Assembly (NCBI GenBank): GCA_021904315.1
Contig: CM038920.1
Location: 13,144,001-13,208,000 of the forward strand
Length of the DNA: 64,000 nt
DNA from: Sphagnum magellanicum
Taxonomy: Eukaryota; Streptophyta; Sphagnopsida; Sphagnales; Sphagnaceae
Direction of reading: 5' to 3'
In this document: positions 56,601-64,000 of the stretch, piece by piece
Position numbering within the stretch: position 1 is the first letter of the stretch
Layout of the letters: each line of letters begins with the position of its first letter
The notes under the pieces: model-generated
Seen by the model: only the letters and a program-made list of their open reading frames with translations
What the model was told of the DNA's origin: nothing
Database searches by the model: none
Made by a program: the position numbers and the translations under genes

Positions 56601-59600
56601 TAAACAATATTCTAGCATGATCCTCTTTTTATGATTCATGTTTCCTCGAGCTTAACATACCAAGACCCCATTTGCACCAAAGCACAAAACATTTTTGGAT
56701 AAATCCTACTTTGTCATCCCTTCTTAGGCGCATCATTTCAATGAGGTCATTAGAGCTTTATTCGTCCACAAAACTTTCAATGCACGCCAAAACACATACC
56801 CTTTGACATTAGACCCTTTGCCAAAGGCAACTTTGTTGCCTATTCATATTAAAATTTTCTAATGGCATGAAAAGACTTTTTGGACCTTCCCATCCAAGTC
56901 TTTTTTCTACATCTTCAAATTATGAATTAGAAAACTCTTCAATCTCTATTGAGTTGACAAGGACTTTAGGCACATCGAACTTGGAAGGCTCACACTTGTG
57001 TTTGCAAATCTAGTACATTCATGTTGTATACTACATTCATGTTATCAAGTGGATAACTTACAAATTCACAAGGAGGTCATGCTCCATTAAAGAGCAACTT
57101 GGGCCCATTAGAAGAATTAAATGACATTGAAAACTTTGAGGATTCACACATAAGGCAAAGAGGAATGGCAAGTTTTGGGTTCCTTAATGAATTCAAATAT
57201 TGAAAGACCAAATAATACATGACAAAATTGGGAGTGAGATTTATGAACACATCACAACTTCACAAAAACCATATCAAACTTCAAGGAAAAAAATAGAAAA
57301 TTACAAAAAACTTCTTTAAACATGTTTGAACTTCGTGGCTTTGGAAGTTGGTGCATAAGTTTGATAAAGTTCATTGATCTTCCCTAGCTTAAAATTTAGA
57401 TTGCACAAGCAATATTCTACAATTTTGGGATTTTGAACATCACAAGAAAATAATGAAAAGAAGAGGTAAATCACATACCACATACATTCTTTCCACCATG
57501 CAAGTGTCATCGCTTTTGAATTTCCAAATTACCTCCATGATAAAAATAAAATAAAATTGCATTTATAATGCAAAAAAAAGTTCCCATTTGGATATCTTCA
57601 AAATTAAAATGACTAATCCAATAAATATGCACAAATTCATACATCAAAAAATTAGTATCTACTTCATACCTAGAACTTTATATGCACAAATCTTGTCAAA
57701 ACTTCAATAAGTAAAGATTGAATCAATGGGTGAATCCGTGGTAAAATGACCCACACCAATTCTTTCCAAAATCACAAGAATAAGGAGTTGACATTGGAGG
57801 GTGATATGGCATGCAACCATGCATTGCACAAAATTTATATTTTAATTATATTTTTGAATTTCATTTTTGAATTATAGATTTGAATTTGCAACATTAGAAA
57901 TCATTCACAATTTGAATCCAAATGAGGATCCCACACCATGTAAAATGTAATAATTATTCAATTTGCATACTATGCAATTTTTCTAATTTTTAAATTATCA
58001 ATTTCAAGACTTCTTATTCAATCTATTCAATAATTCGTGAGTGGTTTAAAATGTTAAACTGATGTTTTTTCACCCTCAAATGTTGATAATAATGATTTAT
58101 GTTTTTATGTTGTTCTTGAATGTTATTACATCAAATACATAGGATATATGAAAAATATTGAATCCTACGTCAAGTTGAAAATACCGAGTGTGTTATTCAA
58201 TGGTGGTTACACATCTAGTGGGTTGTGCACAAACTTATTGAAACAACATTTGAAAGTGATTATTTCAACTTTCAAGGATTGCAAATGAAATGATTAACTT
58301 ACAAATGTACAAACCTATTGACGATAACTAACAACAATTAATCATTTTGGTGATTTACACTGAGTTGATTAACTACAATTTGATGAAAAGAAACATTTGG
58401 TGGATCAACATTCAGTAATGGAAGCAATAATGCAAGTGCAATTTTTTTTGGAGTTAGTAGTGGCAATGGTAACTAGGGCTTGAAGAACATTGGGTTAATG
58501 AGATGAATTTAATGTAACTAGCTTCATTTTGAAGATGAAGACAATGTTCTAAATGTGGCCTTGCAACATACCACCTTGTCCAAAACCATATGTGATGAAA
58601 TATGATGAGGTTTTCCTCTTTGTTTTGTTATAGCTCCCCAACCAAGGGTGAAAAAAATTCCTTGTTTGTTAGGGGGAAAAGACATTATTGTAAAATTCAA
58701 ATGTTTAAAAAATCTAGATGTAAAAAAAATTCTTACCATTACAATCAAACCTTGTGTAAATGTTGACACAACATATGACAGATTCACAAAATTTGATAGG
58801 GGTGATAAATTGTGTTGCTTAAAATGGCTTTGTGATTAGTTCTTTAAATTTGTTGAGTGTGTTAGTTTACCTGTTCAGTTAGGTCCCATTTAGTTAGGGA
58901 TAAACTGTGTTAGTTGAGTTGATTAATTTTATGTTGAACTAGTTTAGGTGTGAAATATTTTTCCATAGGATGAAATTCCAAGTTGTGTGATCTCCAATCA
59001 CTTTTGATGATTTGAGATTCCAAAACATAGTTTTATGCTTTATAGTTTTCTTGTGTTTATGCAAGTGTTATTGTTTTTTTTGTATGTTTGGGGCTTGGAT
59101 TCTTGCTTGTTGCAAGTGAGTTTCATTTTGAATCATTAGAAATTATACTTGGTTGTGTTGTGTGACAATTAGATTTGGTTTTGTTTTATGCATTAATTCT
59201 AATTGAACTTTTAGTTTGGGATTTATGTTTCAACACCATGTGGTGGGTTTTCGTTTTTTTGTTTTATGTTTATGTTGCAGTTGGGTAGGAGTTACAAGGA
59301 GATGTTCTTGGTCTGAAGAAGTTTTCCTAGTGATTTTGGTCATGTTCATGTAGATTTTGGTTTTAAACTCCTTGAAAAATTGAACTTTGATGAAGGCCTA
59401 GACCTTGGATTTGTGTTAAAAAATAACCCACAAGAGGAGGGCCCTTGGTTTTGTCATAGGGGGCCCCTTCCTTTTGTTTTATTTCTTTCCCTCTCTCCTT
59501 ATTCTCTCTTTCCTTTTCCTGGTTTGGATGTGGTGTACAATTTAGGGTACTTATATGTTATGTTATGTATGTGTGATGATAGTGATAGTTGTAGGTGTCA

Positions 59601-61926
59601 ACATAGGAACGCACAACACCTTTTCCATGGCTTGGGAAGGTTGTTCATTGTTATTACATACAATAATTTTTTATATTCCCACATTTATTGATACTTCAAT
59701 AGGTATCAAAATCTATTTCATCCATTGCCTTTCCACCTTGCACCACTTTCCTACTTAAAAAAGTTGCAACATCTAAATTAATATCTCATACATATGTATT
59801 CTTGAATAAGAATCTATATAATTTAAAGCTTCCACATCCTAGCAACCATTACAACATGATAGTAGGGAATTTTAACCCTAGAACATTACGTAAGTGAACT
59901 AGCATTCATTAACTTCCACCCTTTTATTCCTCTTTTATTTTTCACTCCCTACTTATTATTTTCCTTTTATCCCCCATGGGCCACCCCTTAACTACATCAT
60001 GTGTTTTAATTTTGAGTTGTATTAGTTCTTAAAAGCCCAAGATTTCAACATATGCATACAATCTTGATGCATTGTTCAAAACAAATGTGAAAAGACAAAC
60101 ACAAAACTGATGATCACTAACTTGGTGCTCTCGCACATTATTCATTCAAGATTCAATATCTGAGGTTGTTCTCACAACCCTAGAAACCCCCAAGTTTACA
60201 ATAACATAATGAGCTTAGATCACACCAAGATAAAAAATTTGAATAAGAAACTTGAACCTAAAAATAAACCTAAACTAAATAATTGGAATAATCCTATACT
60301 TGATGGTTCACAACTATTTCCTACAATAGTAACTAAAAAAAAATTAAATTATGCTTGAATTTTCAACATTATAAGTTCCATTGTGTGTTGAATAGATGCA
60401 TGAATGCATTTTGTAACAACTTTAGGTAATTCACAAAAGAGCTCATGGCAAAAGATGATAAGTTGCCAAATGTTGGAATTCTCACCTCTTGGCCCATCTT
60501 CAAACCCTTTGTTTCCACCTCCTCTTTTTGCACATGATTATGCAATGTGATAGCTCACAAGAAAGCTTGGGAAGCTTGTAAGACAAGGTAAGAGGTCATG
60601 CTTCCTCCACTTGCTCATGTGCATAATTATGTTGTGTGTTAGCTCATGGGAAACACTCAAAATCCATGGTTGAGCAATTTCGTACCTTGGGTCTAGGATT
60701 TTGTTTCCATCTTTCTTTTTCTTATTTGTCTTCCCCTCCTCCTTATGTGCATGTGGTGTAATAGCCTTCCATGATCTTTCCAAAGTCTCTAGAAAGTATT
60801 ACATTGCATGCACATTGGAAGTGCGCCACTACACCACATACACATGGAATGAGTTGATGCTAAGTCAATTAATTCCATACCCTAACCTTGTACTCCTCGT
60901 TGGCATATTTTTATATTCCTCCTTTTGTTGACCAAAATTTCTTTTTCTTCTCATTTTTTGCACATGATCATGTGTTGTGAAAAATTGTAAGAGACTCATT
61001 AAAAATATTGAAAGGGAGAGATGAGAACTTGTGAAAGGTCATGCTTAAACGAGCTCACACCCTTAAAATGAACTATAAGTTTCTAAATCATTCAAATTAA
61101 ATTTATTTGAAAATGGGTTTCTTGAATGTTGTAATACATTGGCAACTTCAGCATAAATTAAATTATTTTTTATTTTGTTGAAAGTTTTGAAAAAAAAAAT
61201 TTAACCTTGATATTTAAAATTTTCAAATATTTAGATTGTGAAAATTTGACATCAAACTGTAGCCTAGTACAAATAAGCACATTAATTGTGAACATTGATC
61301 ACAAGGACAATAAAAAGAACTTTGAAGTTGAGTTAAAATCTAATATGTAGATTTGTTATATGTCGAAAAGTCCAAAATCAAAAACTCATCCCTAGTGATA
61401 AAAAATAAAAATCTTGAAAAGAAGAAGAAGAAGAAGAAAAACAACAATATATAAATGAACAAAAACATTTCATACCTTTCTTTTGAGATTGCTATGTTAT
61501 TTGCTCCCCCTTTCTATGTGACTTGGGGGGGAGGGAGGAGAGGCTTGCTTCATTGGCATGCCTAAATTCATTAGCACTACTAGGTACTACTATAAGACTC
61601 TCACCTTGAAGAGGGATCTGTGTGTGGGGGGGATCATTAGGCATTGAAGTGGGAGAATGGCCAGGTGCTGGTGGGTAGCAACCAAACAAGGGCTGAACAA
61701 TGTCATGAAGTGGGCCAATGTGAGGAAGTTTTTCCCTTCCCTTGAATGTACACCCTTTCTATTGTGGCAAGCTTCTTGCTTTGTGAGCAAACTTGTGTGA
61801 ATTGTTTGAAACCCAATTGGGGAATTGTGTTTTCTGGTTTCATAGTGATGAAGAAGAAGCACTTGGGGAGTGAGTGAACCTTCATAATGTTGGAAGGTAA
61901 TTTTGAAGTTTCAACTATTATTCAGG
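56601..61926. other. Long AT-rich intergenic stretch
   Basis: No protein family is recognised in any frame. A pyrimidine-rich patch at 59450-59530 and small ORFs at 59380-59758 are the most gene-like spots but lack support. Blocks near 60520-60600 and 60690-60790 share ctcctctttttgcacatgattatg / ctcctccttatgtgcatgtggtg and gatagctca...cttggg-like words, with a further related block near 60950, so there is another weak tandem repeat of about 190 bp. Confidence 0.4.

Positions 61927-61927
<1 letters not shown>

Positions 61928-61976
<49 letters not shown>
61928..61976 (+). repeat. (GA)n microsatellite
   Basis: About 24 GA dinucleotides, uninterrupted. It lies about 480 bp upstream of the first candidate coding exon of the HtrA-like gene. 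GA/CT tracts are common in plant promoters and leaders. Confidence 0.95.
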
Positions 61977-61978
<2 letters not shown>

Positions 61979-62405
61979 TTTTTTGTTTTCATTTGGAAGT
62001 TTTGAGATATGATCCTGATCAAATGGAGCTGATCTCAAAAAATAAAATTGTGTGGGCAACTCCATGAACAAAACAGTTTTGGAACATACCTGTGGAATCA
62101 TCATGTTAGGGTTTTTGAAGTTGTCAGCAAAATGGGAAATTGTGTTGAGAGAGAGCTTCAGATTAAAAGACAGTTGTTTGGCAAGGAAATCTCTAAAACA
62201 GGTATTGGGTGTAAACTTTTCTGTCTTGTTGCTTTTACTCCTGAGCTCATTTTAGGATTGGAAGTTAAAGATGCTGCAGAAAATATTAGGGTTTGAAAGG
62301 AATGGGATGGTGACAGATAACAAGTATGTTCTCATTTTGTACTTTGCACTGGAAAATTAGGTCTACGTATTTCCCTGGAGACAAAATTGCAAATTACATT
62401 TTTCA

Positions 62406-64000
62406 ATGCTCAAGTTATGTGCTTTTGTTTTGTGGTATGGTTCTCAGTTGTCTGTTGTCAAGGAGTCTTGTCAGCAAGGAGAAGCTTTGGCAGGTTTCAG
62501 ATGGAAAGCAAACCCATTCAATGAGTATAGATTTCAACCAAGTTTAGCCACAGTTGCTGCTGCAGGCTTGCTGCTTTGCATGAGCTCAGGGGCCTTGCGG
62601 CCGCAGCAGTCATCATCTGGTATTGTTTTGAAAAACCCTAAATCTCTCTCCCAGTGGTACTCCTGTATAGCTGCATGCTTGGTCAACATATACATAAGTA
62701 TGTGTATACTTTCTGTGAATTTCTGAGATGAAACTTCTTTCTGGCTGACACATGTAGCAAAGGACAGTGTTAAAAATTGAACGTATGAAGCTGATTTCCA
62801 GAAAGCCACTCCAAGGAGGAGGAGGAGCTGTATGCAGCTCCAGCAGTTTTGAAATCATTATGTGGGGTGGCAATACAAGAATGGGAAGCAGCAGCAGCAG
62901 CTGAGAAAATCCGTCCATCCATGTCTTCTTGCTGCAGTAATTTTTCTCAGCACTTTTTTATGGACTGTTTCTAGGTCAAAGACAATGGCAAGATTTCATG
63001 CTACATAGCCTGGTAGACTGATACTTGACAAGGCTGTCTATCTCTCTGTATCTGTACTTGGAATGCAGATTGTTAACTGATCTGGTTCTGGCATTACATG
63101 AAGGGGATAGTAAAGAGAGTGGAATGCCCGTCTTGAAAGTCAATGCATTACCACTTTCAAGAGCACACTCGATTGGGACTGAGCCAGCAGCACTGAAGGA
63201 GCCATCATCATCTGTAGATGCATTTCCATCCCGGCGTGGTGATGGGTGCTTGAGCCGCTATGCCATTGCAGATGCTGCAGCTATAGCTGCACCAGCGGTC
63301 GTAAATGTGAAGGTTTCATTAGGTAACTTTTATCTTCCAAACACATCAGTTTTATGCAGGGAAGCAGTGAGAATACTCACAAATGTCATATGGAAACAGA
63401 TTGCTGTTTCTGGAAGAGACACAACAGCAATTCTTTTATGAGAGTGCTATGTCACAACTCACTGCATGGTGGGTCCTTAGAGCAGCTCCACCCATGCTCA
63501 GTATGTGGCTGTGCAACAGTATTTCTCACATCCAATATTCAATATTTACTTTTCCCCAACCTCACCCATAAAACTGAAACTGGGACCGCAAAAGGTAGGA
63601 GACTACTAACAGCAACTCACCTGGACCAATCAAACTGTCTAGCCAATCAACAGCAGATGTTAGGCTTTGCTGTACCTTTTGCTAGAATCAGCATCCCATG
63701 CAAAAATACTAAGCCAAAACCATGTTGCTGAGCCAAACCAGCATGTTTTGCATTTTCTTCATCTAAAATTTTCTGTACAGTGCACTGGTGGAGTTGCTCT
63801 TAAAGGATTATTAGTTTACAAAAAGTCCATCATACCTGTTACATATGTCTTGTCATATATCAACACAAATACATTACCCATGATCTCTTAATAGACATCT
63901 TGAATCTGTGCAGAGGTTGTTTATTGTGCTGTATGCAAGTCGAACCCAGTCATTGTGAGCCATTACAGCGAGTTTTGTGTACAGGTAGGAGGCATGCATT
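62406..64000 (+). CDS. HtrA/Deg-family serine protease, 5' part only
   Basis: The exon at 63069-63312 encodes CLSRYAIADAAAIAAPAVVNVK at its end, the conserved start of HtrA-type trypsin-like domains (compare ...IADAAAxVxPAVVNI in plant Deg14/Do-like 14 and mitochondrial HtrA proteins). The next exon starts at 63985 with VGGMH and runs off the window, so the His-Asp-Ser triad and PDZ domain are not visible. A candidate first exon (62406-62619) has a hydrophobic segment LATVAAAGLLLCMSSGA, which fits an N-terminal targeting or membrane anchor. Another coding-like stretch occurs near 62802-62930 (ESHSKEEEELYAAPAVLK). I could not connect these N-terminal pieces to 63069 in phase, so that part is provisional. 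HtrA proteases degrade damaged proteins in organelles or the periplasm-derived space. Confidence 0.7.
63313..63984 (+). other. Intron of the HtrA-like gene
   Basis: GT-AG intron of 672 bp joining VVNVK to VGGMH in phase 0. The ORFs inside it have no family resemblance and are treated as chance. Confidence 0.65.

Noticed and set aside
59380..59758. Gene-like patch with frames of 103 and 67 codons
   Set aside because: Low-complexity pyrimidine-rich translation; no family recognised.
61492..61885. Minus-strand frames upstream of the HtrA-like gene
   Set aside because: Overlapping short frames with no shared homology; more likely promoter DNA.
1..64000. tRNA, rRNA or other structured RNA genes
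   Set aside because: I looked for tRNA-like TTCGANNC/TGGCNNAGTGG patterns and long conserved RNA motifs and saw none convincing. A covariance search would be needed to exclude small ones.

Overview
The window reads as nuclear DNA of a land plant. It has three intron-rich genes of plant families, TTTAGGG-type telomeric motifs, and long AT-rich stretches full of decayed LINE, Helitron and Ty1/copia sequence. Low gene density together with compact introns fits a large-genome seed-free plant such as a fern or lycophyte. That is a weak inference and I cannot name a species. Nothing prokaryotic is present.

Layout. 1-3.2 kb is AT-rich intergenic DNA. 3.2-9.2 kb holds a roughly 400-bp repeat present twice in tandem, one copy split by a nearly full-length minus-strand LINE (3333-8505) with an 8-bp target-site duplication. 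10-12.5 kb holds Helitron debris, including two Helitron 3' termini and a Pif1-type helicase C-terminus. 12.8-14.1 kb has a long hairpin, a MITE-like element and a 34-base G tract. A complete BONZAI-type copine gene lies at 15883-21061 (16 coding exons, 607 aa). 23.07-24.01 kb looks like a solo LTR. 25.3-28.9 kb carries shredded minus-strand copia fragments whose order is not collinear. 30.9-31.8 kb contains three palindromes made of telomeric motifs. A complete SEN1/senataxin-type helicase gene lies at 33596-48070 (29 coding exons, 2686 aa). 50-57 kb is dominated by tandem arrays. The 5' part of an HtrA/Deg protease gene (about 62.4 kb onward) runs off the right edge.

The three genes share the plus strand but nothing in the sequence links their functions: membrane-associated calcium signalling (copine), RNA:DNA helicase work in the nucleus (SEN1) and protein quality control (HtrA). 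Both large exon models were built by hand. They keep one reading frame through every junction and end in family-appropriate stops, which is strong internal support. Two SEN1 junctions and the HtrA N-terminus remain uncertain.

I found no convincing previously undescribed biological system. The best leads are the LINE insertion with its built-in empty-site control, the Helitron remnants, the telomere-motif palindromes upstream of a SEN1 helicase gene whose own introns carry the same motif in one orientation, and the nested hairpin at 12.85 kb.
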